In this document: piece by piece, positions 16,181-23,771 of the stretch | Position numbering within the stretch: position 1 is the first letter of the stretch | Layout: each line of letters begins with the position of its first letter | Source of the DNA: Acetatifactor muris | Lineage (GTDB): Bacteria; Bacillota; Clostridia; Lachnospirales; Lachnospiraceae | NCBI GenBank assembly: GCA_023664365.1 | Contig: JAMPFR010000026.1 | Coordinates: 1 to 42,115 of the forward strand | Direction: 5' to 3' | Length of the DNA: 42,115 nucleotides | Notes under the pieces: model-generated | Told to the model about the DNA's origin: nothing | The model's database searches: none | Seen by the model: only the letters and a program-made list of their open reading frames with translations | Position numbers and translations under genes: made by a program

Positions 16181-16984
16181 TCACCGTATCAATAAATAAT
16201 AACCTTCCAATTTTTCCGCCTGCACCCCCAGCAGCTCCTGAAAACATTCTATGGTCTCCTCAGGCCTGTCCTCCGGTATCAGAATGCAGTTTACACCCTC
16301 GGACACGGCCGTCTCCGCACAGTAAATATCCGGCACCGTTACCTCGCCCGCCTCCGCCTCCATCCAGCGGTACAGATCATAATAGCCGCCGGGATATTTT
16401 TCATAGGAATACGCGGTCAGATCCGAATCCCACATATCCCTTCCGTACAGAAGCTGTATCCCCCCGTCACAGGCCCTGGCGTATTCCGCCACGCTCCGGG
16501 GCGCCCAGAGACAGATTTCTCTTCCCTGCATCCGTTCCTGCAAGTTTGCCAGCAGCCTTTCCGCCTGCTGCCGTTCCCCCTGCCTTCCGCAGACCTCATG
16601 GGGATTCGTCCCCATGCCGCCGCAAAACACCAGCCCTGCCGCCAGAAGCGCCGCTGCCCCAAGCCGTCTCTTCCTGCTTTCTTTTTGCAGGAATTCCGTC
16701 ATAAACAGAGTGGCGGCATAGCCTGTCCCGGCAGTCACGGGAACAATGCTCCATATCCATTTGTAGTCATAAAATCTTGTCTGGTACAACTGCAGAAGCG
16801 CCGCCGTCACCGGCAGGATACAAAATAAAGTAACAGCCGTTGTGTATATCAGAAATTTCTTCTGCTGTACCTTCTTATAATATATCCATAAAAACAGCAG
16901 GGAAATCAGCAATGCGCCAGCCAGCTTCCCGGCTCGGTTAAAATTCAGCCAACCCTGCCAGGTATTTTCAAGAAGCTCCGCCAT
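16181..16984 (-). CDS. Membrane protein, likely C-terminal half of a split multi-pass protein
   Basis: 267 aa; ATG at 16984 with AAGGAGG six bases upstream; overlaps the previous gene by 17 bases in another frame. It has three or four membrane helices (LAGALLISLLFLWIYY; LIYTTAVTLFCILPVTAALL; IVPVTAGTGYAATLFM; LGAAALLAAGLVFCGGMG), then a soluble tail of about 140 residues probably facing outward. It lacks a normal N-terminal first half for a stand-alone membrane enzyme, and its frame stays open for 90 bases upstream of the ATG inside the preceding gene. Together with that gene it has the length and layout of one larger membrane protein (about 580 aa, resembling what I recall of the DUF6077 family). 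Function unknown; polysaccharide assembly is inferred from context. Confidence 0.6.
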   Translation of the reverse strand: MAELLENTWQGWLNFNRAGKLAGALLISLLFLWIYYKKVQQKKFLIYTTAVTLFCILPVTAALLQLYQTRFYDYKWIWSIVPVTAGTGYAATLFMTEFLQKESRKRRLGAAALLAAGLVFCGGMGTNPHEVCGRQGERQQAERLLANLQERMQGREICLWAPRSVAEYARACDGGIQLLYGRDMWDSDLTAYSYEKYPGGYYDLYRWMEAEAGEVTVPDIYCAETAVSEGVNCILIPEDRPEETIECFQELLGVQAEKLEGYYLLIR

Positions 16985-17915
16985 CCGCCGCCTCCTTTTC
17001 CGCCGTCTCCTTTCCTGCCCTTTCCTTTCCTGCTCCCGGCTTAACCCTGATAAAACCGGCCAGCAGCATCCCCGCCGTCACCGCCAGACAGGCTCCCAGG
17101 CCGTATAACGTCCACAAAATACATGCTTCCGCCGCAACGCACAGCGGCAGATAAATATATTTTTTCCGCAGGCACAGGGACAGGGCATAGGGAATCAGCA
17201 CCGTATTCCGTATTGTCACACCCCGCCAGCCGGAAAACAGAAGGCCGAAGCCGTCCATACCATAGCCATAGCTTCCAATCCAGACCAACAGCGCCGCCAT
17301 CACCAGAAAACAAAGCTGCCTGCTTCTGTTCTCCGGAAACAAAGCCTTTGCAAGACAGCTGTAAGCTCCATAACAGCACAGAAGCGTAATCACAGGAATC
17401 ACATACAAAATCAGCGTATCGGGCCGTATGTGAAAAATACTGCTGAGGGACGCATAAAGCATTGGAAGACACAGAATCTCAATCCGCAAAGGAAGTCCGG
17501 CCTCATATGCCCGTCCGGTCATGGGATTCACCTGATAACAGGCGTCCGTCTCCAGAAAACTCACCACTGTTTCCACAGTCATGTCGCCCTGCACATATAC
17601 ATTTTTTCCCATTACCATGAAAAGTATCTGGGAAAGAGCCAGAAAAACAAAAAGGGCAAGAAGAAGCCTTTCACCTGCGGAAAAGCTGCGTCTCCCCTCC
17701 TCTTCCTTCTCCCGGATCCCGGCCCTGCGGAACCGGAATACCGCAAAAATTCCCAGCGCAGCCGCAGACAACACCACAAGAAGCCCGAACAGCAGCGTGC
17801 ACACGGAAACACTCCTGTGCAAAAACACACCGCACAGCTGGGCCGCCTCCGCCGCCCCGATTGCCATGATAAAAAATAATATCATAATATCTGCAAATGA
17901 ATCCCGTTTACCCAT
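16968..17915 (-). CDS. Multi-pass membrane protein (DUF6077-like), first gene of the polysaccharide operon
   Basis: 315 aa from the ATG at 17915 (weak ribosome site, CGGAAC). About eight membrane helices, e.g. IMILFFIMAIGAAEAAQLCG, LLLALFVFLALSQILFMVMG, LILYVIPVITLLCCYGAYSC, QLCFLVMAALLVWIGSYGYG and ACLAVTAGMLLAGFI. The outside loop QGDMTVETVVSFLETDACYQ followed by NPMTGRAYEAGLP resembles the conserved loop of DUF6077 proteins seen next to glycosyltransferase genes in Lachnospiraceae. The last 25 residues (GAGKERAGKETAEKEAADGG) are low complexity, encoded by a purine-rich stretch, and do not look like part of a folded protein. This is where the frame appears to have broken from the following gene. 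Confidence 0.6.
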   Translation of the reverse strand: MGKRDSFADIMILFFIMAIGAAEAAQLCGVFLHRSVSVCTLLFGLLVVLSAAALGIFAVFRFRRAGIREKEEEGRRSFSAGERLLLALFVFLALSQILFMVMGKNVYVQGDMTVETVVSFLETDACYQVNPMTGRAYEAGLPLRIEILCLPMLYASLSSIFHIRPDTLILYVIPVITLLCCYGAYSCLAKALFPENRSRQLCFLVMAALLVWIGSYGYGMDGFGLLFSGWRGVTIRNTVLIPYALSLCLRKKYIYLPLCVAAEACILWTLYGLGACLAVTAGMLLAGFIRVKPGAGKERAGKETAEKEAADGGAS

Positions 17916-17973
17916 TCTGTTCCGCGCCGCCTGTCTGATCCTTCAAACTCCAAAGCTCCCGTTCATTTCGCTC

Positions 17974-17979
17974 ATTATA
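17974..17979 (-). promoter_or_regulatory. Extended -10 promoter of the polysaccharide operon (proximal)
   Basis: Minus strand TGGTATAAT with the -10 at 17979-17974 and no recognisable -35 at 17-18 bases. It lies about 60 bases upstream of the first gene of the operon. Confidence 0.5.
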
Positions 17980-18001
17980 CCATGTGCGCAGAAAAGGAAG
18001 C

Positions 18002-18105
18002 GCCCCAAAGGGGCATTTACTTTTCAAGCCATGGATGCAGTATAATGCGCTGCGCAAGCGGCGGCAAGGCCGCTGCTACGGCCTTGAATTCTGCGTCAGC
18101 AGAAT
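18002..18105. repeat. Cluster of perfect hairpins upstream of the polysaccharide operon
   Basis: Three dyads: GCCCC/GGGGC (18002-18014, three-base loop, followed on the minus strand by a T-rich stretch); AAGGCCG/CGGCCTT (18066-18085); ATTCTGC/GCAGAAT (18088-18105). They sit between the two candidate promoters, so the distal transcript would fold strongly. The sequence around 18088-18116 recurs in inverted orientation at 22111-22145. No gene is seen in 17980-18141. Confidence 0.65.
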
Positions 18106-18106
18106 C

Positions 18107-18135
18107 ATTATACCATACTTCCGAAACCCGCACAA
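18107..18135 (-). promoter_or_regulatory. Second, distal promoter of the polysaccharide operon
   Basis: Minus strand TTGTGC (18135-18130), 17 bases, then TATAAT (18112-18107) with TGG in front (extended -10). A transcript from here would begin inside the 18088-18105 hairpin and carry a leader of about 190 nt with three hairpins before the first gene. Confidence 0.5.
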
Positions 18136-18141
18136 GCAAAA

Positions 18142-18167
18142 GCAGCCGGCATATACGCGCCGGCTGC
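18142..18167 (-). terminator. Probable terminator of the Spo0A C-domain gene
   Basis: GCAGCCGGC (18142-18150) pairs perfectly with GCCGGCTGC (18159-18167); on the minus strand it is followed by TTTTGCTTG, a weak U-run. It lies about 55 bases past the stop at 18225. Confidence 0.65.
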
Positions 18168-18224
18168 CAAAGCGTTCTTGCAAAAGAATTTTCTGTTTAC
18201 GGGTTACATCATTTTTGTACAGCT

Positions 18225-18602
18225 TTACATTGCCTTTATATCCAGGCGGACCTTGTCGGCAATGCGGGCAATGTACTCGCTGTTCGTGGGTCTGGTCCTG
18301 CCTGTCCGTGCGGAATAACCGAACATTTTTTCAAAGGTTTCCGCGTTTCCTCTGCTCCATGATACCTCAATGGCATTTCGGATTGCACGTTCCACCTTTT
18401 GCTCTGTCGTCTTAAACCGCTTTGCTATCGTCGGGTACAGCAGCTTCGTCACGCTGCTGACCACTTCCATATCTCTTCCCGACAGCAGTATCGCATCCCG
18501 CAGGTAATGGTATCCCTTGAGATGCGCGGGAACGCCCACATCCAACATAACACCTGTAATATATCTTTCCAGTTCACAATCTTTTACCGTGCCAATATCC
18601 AC
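18225..18602 (-). CDS. Stand-alone Spo0A C-terminal DNA-binding domain protein
   Basis: 125 aa from a GTG at 18602 (AAGGGG upstream). The whole length aligns by eye with the effector domain of Spo0A: VMLDVGVPAHLKGYHYLRDA, TKLLYPTIAKRFKTTEQKVE, RAIRNAIEVSWSRGN, FGYSARTGRTRPTNSEYIAR and IADKVRLDIKA. The recognition-helix region is intact. There is no receiver domain: the 126 bases between the start and the preceding gene are non-coding with stops, so the phosphorylation switch of true Spo0A (about 260 aa) is missing. It should bind DNA at Spo0A-box-like sites (TGTCGAA) without phosphorelay control, perhaps as a constitutive regulator or a competitor of Spo0A. Neighbours give no target. Confidence 0.9.
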   Translation of the reverse strand: MDIGTVKDCELERYITGVMLDVGVPAHLKGYHYLRDAILLSGRDMEVVSSVTKLLYPTIAKRFKTTEQKVERAIRNAIEVSWSRGNAETFEKMFGYSARTGRTRPTNSEYIARIADKVRLDIKAM

Positions 18603-18728
18603 ACAATTACCCCTTTCCTATCCATACCTTTATAACGGTCCGTACACTTTCTTTTGTAAGAACAGTTATATGTTATCATATTCTTGGTAAAAGGTGAATA
18701 TTTCAGGCCGTTAAGAAACTGTTAAGAT

Positions 18729-19658
18729 TTACAGCTTCTCCTTCACCAGATACATGGGACGCCTCTTGACCTCCATATAGGTCTTCGCCAGATACTGCCC
18801 CAGAATCCCTGTGCAAAAGAACTGAACGCCGCTTAAGAACAGCATAATACACACCAGGGAGGGCCAGCCGGACACCGGATCCCCGAAGATCAGCTTCCGC
18901 ACAATGATAAAGATAATCATGACAAAGGCCAGCAGGCAGAACAGCACTCCCGCCACCGCTGCAATCATCAGCGGCGCCGTAGAAAACGCCGTGATGCCGT
19001 CCAGGGAATAGATCAGCAGCTTCCAGAAGCTCCACTTCGTCTCGCCCCTGGCCCGCGCTACATTCTCATATTCCAGCCATTTGGTCCGAAAACCCACCCA
19101 GCCGAATATGCCCTTTGTAAAACGATTGTATTCCTGCATGGAAAGGATTGCGTCCACCACCTGCCTGGTCATCAGCCGATAATCTCTGGCGCCGTCCATA
19201 ATTTCCGTCCTGGAAATCTTCTTCATCAGCTTATAAAACATCCGGGCGAAAAAGCTTCTGACGGGCGGCTCGCCCTTACGGCTTACCCGCCTGGTAGCCA
19301 CGGAGTCATAGCCCTGTTCCAGCCAGGAAAACATTTCTGGCAGGAGAGACGGCGGATCCTGCAGATCCGCGTCCATCAGCACCGCATAATCTCCTTTGGA
19401 GTGCTCAAGCCCCGCAAAAATCGCGGCTTCCTTGCCAAAGTTTCTGGAAAAGGATACCAGATGCACGCGTTCGTCCCCTTCCCGGAGCCTTTTCACCTCC
19501 GCCGCCGTTCTGTCCGCAGAACCGTCGTCTATATATAAAATTTCCATGTCAATACCCTTCTCTTTGAAAAAGGAATCGTTCTTCACCAGCTCCTCATAGA
19601 AAAGCGATACATTCTCTTCCTCATTATAGCAGGGAACCACCACACTCAGCAGACTCAT
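18729..19658 (-). CDS. GtrB/DPM1-type polyprenyl-phosphate glycosyltransferase
   Basis: 309 aa; ATG at 19658. The GT2 domain shows LSVVVPCYNEEENVSLFYEE, ILYIDDGSADRT, SFSRNFGKEAAIFAGL and DYAVLMDADLQDPPSLLPEM (DXD), the exact pattern of DPM1/GtrB/YkcC-like enzymes. Two C-terminal membrane helices (MIAAVAGVLFCLLAFVMIIF and LVCIMLFLSGVQFFCTGILG) anchor it, ending in a basic KRRPMYLVKEK. It makes a polyprenyl-phosphate-linked sugar used as donor on the outer side of the membrane, e.g. to decorate teichoic acid, capsule or glycoprotein. It sits 60 bases downstream of the histidine kinase gene and may be cotranscribed; no flippase (GtrA) gene is adjacent. Confidence 0.9.
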   Translation of the reverse strand: MSLLSVVVPCYNEEENVSLFYEELVKNDSFFKEKGIDMEILYIDDGSADRTAAEVKRLREGDERVHLVSFSRNFGKEAAIFAGLEHSKGDYAVLMDADLQDPPSLLPEMFSWLEQGYDSVATRRVSRKGEPPVRSFFARMFYKLMKKISRTEIMDGARDYRLMTRQVVDAILSMQEYNRFTKGIFGWVGFRTKWLEYENVARARGETKWSFWKLLIYSLDGITAFSTAPLMIAAVAGVLFCLLAFVMIIFIIVRKLIFGDPVSGWPSLVCIMLFLSGVQFFCTGILGQYLAKTYMEVKRRPMYLVKEKL

Positions 19659-19697
19659 GCTCCTTCCGCCCTTTCCGATTTATATTGTTACTTCTGA

Positions 19698-19731
19698 TTC
19701 TCTAGGAGTGCATCTTCTCTAGGAGCGCATC
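19698..19731. repeat. 17-bp tandem duplication spanning the kinase stop codon
   Basis: Two copies (19698-19714 and 19715-19731) of TTCTCTAGGAGYGCATC, differing at one base. The second encodes the kinase C-terminus and its TAG stop; the first lies just after the gene and carries the same in-register TAG sequence. It looks like recent replication slippage. Confidence 0.8.
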
Positions 19732-21899
19732 TTCTCCTTGGGTAACCAGGACTTTATGGCGGTACAGATTTCCTTCATCTCTATGGGCTTTGCCACAAAG
19801 CCGTTCATACCCGCCGCATAAAATTCCTGTTTTGCCTCTTCCATGGCGTCTGCGGTCAACGCTATGACGGGAAGCTTCTGATAGTAGCCGCCTTCCAGCT
19901 TCCGCAGCGCCACAGTTGCCTCCACGCCGTTCATAACCGGCATCCAGTGATCCATGAACACCAGGTCATACCGGTTCTTCTGAATCATTTCCAACGCCTC
20001 CGCTCCGTTTTCCGCCGTGTCAATCTGCATCTGCAGAGGCTCCAGCAGCAGCACCGCCACCTCCCGGTTGATTTCGTTGTCATCCGCAATCAATACCCTG
20101 GCCTCCGGCGCGGTAAACTCCTGATAGTCCTCCGGTACGTCCTTTTCCTGCACAGCCGCACTTTCCCAGGAAACGCCTACTGTCTCCTCACTCCTCAGTT
20201 TCTGACAAACCGTGAAATAAAATTCACTTCCCTGTCCGTATTCGCTCTTTACGTCTATCTTTCCGCCCATCAGCTCCACCAGCTGTTTTGAGATGGACAG
20301 CCCCAGCCCGGTGCCTTCCTTATGGTGGTTTTTCTTTGTATCAACCTGTTCAAAGGCCCCGAAAAGCTTCTGCAGATCCTCCTGCCGGATGCCCTGTCCC
20401 GTATCCTTCACCGATACAAAAAGCCTGACGTCCTCGCCATCCTTTTCCTGCACCCGGATTGTCAGCCGGACATATCCCTTATCCGTAAACTTAATGGCAT
20501 TATTACCTATATTTATGATAATCTGGCGGAGGCGCATGGAATCGCCGTACAGCTTCACCGGCAGATTGCTGTCGATGTCAAACTGCAGCTCCACCTTCTT
20601 TTCCCCGATTCGATTCTGAAATATCATCCTCAGATCGCTGAGCATGGAAGCCGGAAAATACTCCTCCTCCACAATTTCCAGCTTTCCGGACTCGATTTTG
20701 GAGAAGTCCAGTATATCGTTGATAATCGTCAGCAGGGCAAGGCCGGAATTTTTAATATTATGTAAATATCCCGTCTCCTTTGGAGAATGCTGCTCCCGAA
20801 GCAGTATCTCCGTCATGCCCACAATGGCGTTCATAGGCGTTCTGATTTCATGGGACATGTTGGAGAGGAAGGAGGACTTTGCCTTGTTGGCGCTTTCCGC
20901 ATGCTCCTTTGCCACCACCAGCTCCTCCACCAGACGGTGGTTTTCCGTCACATCCACAAGCAGCAGGCAGTAGCCTACAATCTCATTTCTCTGAATCAAA
21001 GGCGTAACGTTTCGCGCATAGTACTGTTCTCCAATCCGCACTCTTGTTTCCGCGGAACGGAAGGTCTTAATCACCTGCTCTGTCACCTTCACGTTCTTCG
21101 TATACCCTGCCAGCTCCGGAAATATCCTGTTTGCATAGGCATTGGAATCCAGATAGCCGTACAGCGTATCCACAATGACGAATGCGTCCTCGATATTCTC
21201 AAAAACCCACTCCCGCCCGGTATCTGCAACCGTGAAGAACTCTCCCCTTAACACATACAGAATCACAATCAGAAGGGAACAGGCCGCCAGCAGCGGAATC
21301 ACGTCAAAGGGCATGGGAACACACAGCCTGACAATCAGCGATCCGAAGACCACCAGCTGAGCGCTTGCCAGAATGGTAAGATTTCTCTTTTCCCGCACCA
21401 GCTTCGTCTTGAACCATTTTAATACGGTATATAGAATGGCCAGCAGCAGTACAATACAGATAATGCTGTACCGTATCATGAAAATCAGGCCCGTCTCCGT
21501 CTGCAGCAGTCCTTCCGACAGTTCCGGCTTAACCACCCGATCCGACGCCACCAGATATACCAGCCTGTCATCCCAGGTACACAATACAACCAAAAACTCA
21601 AAAAAGCCCCAGGCGTTTCTGAGCCTCCAGGGATACTTAATCTGAAGATAATCCAATACAAAAAAAGCAAAGAAATAATAAAACAGCACATTTCCCATAC
21701 AGGATATACGCCATGACAAAAAAGCTGCCTCATGACCGCCTGCGCCCAGCTGCAGAAAATATCCCGCATTCATCACCAGGCATCCGATGTCGGCCAGCAG
21801 CAGATTCTGAATTACCTTATTGGGCTGTTTCCTAAGCAGGGCAAGGGCTCCCACAAGGAGAATTCCGCACCCGAATATCTGTACCATCTGTAACCACAT
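19719..21899 (-). CDS. Membrane hybrid histidine kinase (7TM-PAS-HisKA-HATPase-REC)
   Basis: 726 aa from the ATG at 21899 (GGAGG eight bases upstream). Seven or so membrane helices cover residues 1-218, as in kinases with the N-terminal 7TM sensor. A PAS-like region follows at about 230-320 (EDAFVIVDTLYGYLDSNAYA). The H-box FLSNMSHEIRTPMNAI gives phospho-His H350; the N-box NIGNNAIKFTD (N467), G1 KDTGQGI (D499) and G2 GTGLGLSI (529-536) are intact. The C-terminal receiver has ADDNEIN and VFMDHWMPVMNG with phosphoacceptor D650, then ALTADAM and FVAKPI. No Hpt domain or cognate response regulator is next to it, so the phosphate target must be elsewhere. It is divergent from the DUF3048 gene. 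Confidence 0.92.
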   Translation of the reverse strand: MWLQMVQIFGCGILLVGALALLRKQPNKVIQNLLLADIGCLVMNAGYFLQLGAGGHEAAFLSWRISCMGNVLFYYFFAFFVLDYLQIKYPWRLRNAWGFFEFLVVLCTWDDRLVYLVASDRVVKPELSEGLLQTETGLIFMIRYSIICIVLLLAILYTVLKWFKTKLVREKRNLTILASAQLVVFGSLIVRLCVPMPFDVIPLLAACSLLIVILYVLRGEFFTVADTGREWVFENIEDAFVIVDTLYGYLDSNAYANRIFPELAGYTKNVKVTEQVIKTFRSAETRVRIGEQYYARNVTPLIQRNEIVGYCLLLVDVTENHRLVEELVVAKEHAESANKAKSSFLSNMSHEIRTPMNAIVGMTEILLREQHSPKETGYLHNIKNSGLALLTIINDILDFSKIESGKLEIVEEEYFPASMLSDLRMIFQNRIGEKKVELQFDIDSNLPVKLYGDSMRLRQIIINIGNNAIKFTDKGYVRLTIRVQEKDGEDVRLFVSVKDTGQGIRQEDLQKLFGAFEQVDTKKNHHKEGTGLGLSISKQLVELMGGKIDVKSEYGQGSEFYFTVCQKLRSEETVGVSWESAAVQEKDVPEDYQEFTAPEARVLIADDNEINREVAVLLLEPLQMQIDTAENGAEALEMIQKNRYDLVFMDHWMPVMNGVEATVALRKLEGGYYQKLPVIALTADAMEEAKQEFYAAGMNGFVAKPIEMKEICTAIKSWLPKEKMRS

Positions 21900-21952
21900 A
21901 ACTGTAACCTCCGCAAAGCACTGCTCATCTAAACGCGCAAACCCGCTCTAAT

Positions 21953-21961
21953 ATTATAGCA
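21953..21961 (-). promoter_or_regulatory. Extended -10 promoter of the histidine kinase gene
   Basis: Minus strand TGCTATAAT (-10 at 21958-21953); a TTACTT 16 bases further up may serve as a weak -35. It is about 55 bases from the start codon. Confidence 0.6.
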
Positions 21962-22041
21962 TATCTCCCCCGCAAAGTAATCCAAAATGTTAAATATTCT
22001 TAATTTTGACAAGTCCGTGAGACGAAACCGCACTTTTGTGG

Positions 22042-22119
22042 TATAATAAGTCCATAGTCACGGCATGAAACAGCCGTATGGCCATCAATACCATGATTGG
22101 TCTGTAATCATGGTATAAT
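22042..22119 (+). promoter_or_regulatory. Two extended -10 promoters before the DUF3048 gene
   Basis: TGGTATAAT occurs twice on the plus strand, with -10 hexamers at 22042-22047 and 22114-22119. Neither has a clear -35 at the right distance; a TTGACA at 22006-22011 is 30 bases from the first -10. The second lies in the right arm of the hairpin ATACCATGAT / ATCATGGTAT (22088-22097 / 22107-22116), so a transcript from the first promoter would fold across it. Confidence 0.5.
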
Positions 22120-22170
22120 AAATAATCCTGCTGACGCAGAAAGGGAACTATAACGAAAGGGAATTGCAAT

Positions 22171-23328
22171 ATGAAGAAACGGAAATTTGTGCTTATGCTT
22201 ATTATGATAAGCATTTTTATGCTGTGTTCCTGCGGGCCGAAAAACGACGCCCCGGATTCGGAGCTGCCGGATTCAGGGAATTCTGCCGGCTTCGGAGACA
22301 CAGTGCCGCCTGACAGCTCTCTGCCGGCGGATTCAGCGGAACTCTCCGGGGAGGATGATTCTCTTCCTCCCAAAGAGGGAATGGTTCACAGCCGACTGAC
22401 CAATGAATGGGTGGATATAAGCGTAGCCGATACCAGGCCCATTGCGGTTATGACGCCCAATGAACACAACGCCCAGCCCCAGTACGGCATTTCAAAAGCA
22501 TCTGTTATTTATGAAGCAAACGTGGAAGGGCGCATGACAAGACTTCTTGCCATTTACGAGGACTGGACCGATTTTGAGAAAATCGGAAACATCCGAAGCC
22601 TCCGCACCTATTATGCTTACTGGGCATTTGAATGGGACGCCTTTATCATCCATATCGGCCATCCTTACTATGTGGATGAACTGATAGCCGCTCCGGATAC
22701 CCAGACCATCAATGAGAGTAATTATCCGGATTCCACTGCATTCTACCGGGATGAATCCCGGGTTCCTCCCCACAATGCCTTTGCTACCGGGGAGAAGATT
22801 CTGGATGCAGTCAACCGGAAGGGCTATTCAACAGACTACCGCGGGCTTGCCGACAGCAGCCACTTCCGCTTTACAGGCGCCTCAAAGCAGAACACTCTGG
22901 AGCAGTACGGGGAGGATGCAAAAAGCGCCGTCTATATCGACATGTCCGGCTGCTATCCTGTGACCCGCTGTTACTTTGACTACAATCCGGAGGACGGTCT
23001 CTACTACCGCTCCCAGTTTCTTTCCGGCGGCGCCGACGGCCCCCATATTGACGGGTTGACGGGAGAACAGCTGACCTTTAAGAATATTCTGGTACAGAAT
23101 ACCAAGGCCTGGGATCTGGGAGACGGCTATCTGGCCTATCAGTGCGTGGACAATACGGAGGACGGCTGGTACTTCACCAACGGCAGGGGGATTCATGTGA
23201 CCTGGGAAAAGAGCAGCGACTATGGTTCCACCAGATATTACGACGACTCCGGAAATGAAATTCTGCTGAACACGGGAAAGACCATGATCTGCATTGTTCA
23301 GTCCGGAGACAACTTCACCTTCCGCTGA
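22171..23328 (+). CDS. DUF3048 (YerB-like) lipoprotein
   Basis: 385 aa; ATG at 22171 with AAAGGGA upstream. The signal MKKRKFVLMLIMISIFMLCS ends in a lipobox LCSC (Cys21), so it is lipid-anchored outside the membrane. A Pro/Ser/Asp-rich linker (about 25-70) leads to the DUF3048 N-terminal domain: RPIAVMTPNEHNAQPQYGIS, VIYEANVEGRMTRLLAIYED, IGNIRSLRTYYAYWAFEWDA and the C-terminal part with NGRGIHVTWEKSSDYGSTRY and GKTMICIVQ. The family includes Bacillus YerB; its biochemical role is not established. Only full-length plus-strand gene in the window, divergent from the kinase and convergent with HPr, so probably monocistronic. Confidence 0.9.
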   Translation: MKKRKFVLMLIMISIFMLCSCGPKNDAPDSELPDSGNSAGFGDTVPPDSSLPADSAELSGEDDSLPPKEGMVHSRLTNEWVDISVADTRPIAVMTPNEHNAQPQYGISKASVIYEANVEGRMTRLLAIYEDWTDFEKIGNIRSLRTYYAYWAFEWDAFIIHIGHPYYVDELIAAPDTQTINESNYPDSTAFYRDESRVPPHNAFATGEKILDAVNRKGYSTDYRGLADSSHFRFTGASKQNTLEQYGEDAKSAVYIDMSGCYPVTRCYFDYNPEDGLYYRSQFLSGGADGPHIDGLTGEQLTFKNILVQNTKAWDLGDGYLAYQCVDNTEDGWYFTNGRGIHVTWEKSSDYGSTRYYDDSGNEILLNTGKTMICIVQSGDNFTFR

Positions 23329-23364
23329 AGAAGGGCCGCATCCGGAGAAATTTCCTATAAGACG

Positions 23365-23397
23365 AAAAAAGGGCTGTGCCTTCCGCACAGCCCTGCT
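23365..23397. terminator. Bidirectional terminator between the DUF3048 and HPr genes
   Basis: GGGCTGTGC (23371-23379) pairs with GCACAGCCC (23385-23393) around a five-base loop. Six A precede it (U-run for the minus-strand HPr transcript), and TGCTGTTTTCC follows it for the plus strand. It lies between two convergent genes. Confidence 0.85.
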
Positions 23398-23403
23398 GTT
23401 TTC

Positions 23404-23667
23404 CTATTCACCCAATCCGTTTTCCACTGCCTGCACCAGCGTCTTCAGGGCTTCCTGTTCATCCTCGCCCTCGCAGACAAACTCGATTTCGTCACCGCAC
23501 TTTACGCATGCCCCCAACACGCTCAACACACTCTTTGCATTCGCTGTATTCTCTCTGAACGTGAATGTAATCAGGGATTTAAACTGCATTGCTTCTTTGC
23601 ACAAAATGCCCGCCGGTCTGAGGTGCAAGCCCGTAGGATTTTTAATCACTACCTTCTGACTTACCAT
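23404..23667 (-). CDS. ptsH: HPr phosphocarrier protein of the PTS
   Basis: 87 aa from the ATG at 23667; nine extra residues in the longer frame are not HPr-like. NPTGLHLRPAG places the EI-phosphorylated histidine at H15. NAKSVLSVLG puts S46 at the HPr kinase site, so both phosphorylation sites of a Gram-positive HPr are present and it is not Crh (which lacks His15). It carries phosphate from PEP via EI to sugar-specific EIIA proteins and, when Ser-phosphorylated, acts in catabolite repression. No ptsI gene is adjacent; the gene has its own promoter and terminator. Confidence 0.92.
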   Translation of the reverse strand: MVSQKVVIKNPTGLHLRPAGILCKEAMQFKSLITFTFRENTANAKSVLSVLGACVKCGDEIEFVCEGEDEQEALKTLVQAVENGLGE

Positions 23668-23728
23668 TTTCCGCCTTTCCCTCCAATTCTGCATATTTTG
23701 CTGTCATACAGCGTCCTTCTCTCTATTC

Positions 23729-23757
23729 ATTCTAGCATGATTACCCGCTAATCACAA
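23729..23757 (-). promoter_or_regulatory. Promoter of the HPr gene
   Basis: Minus strand TTGTGA (23757-23752), 17-base spacer, TAGAAT (23734-23729) with TGC in front (extended -10). It lies about 60 bases before the start codon, after the end of glmM. Confidence 0.65.
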
Positions 23758-23771
23758 GTGCTTTTTCACAC

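Noticed and set aside
18729-21899. Two-component pair with an adjacent response regulator
   Set aside because: The neighbouring genes are a glycosyltransferase and a Spo0A C-domain without receiver; no cognate regulator with a receiver is present.
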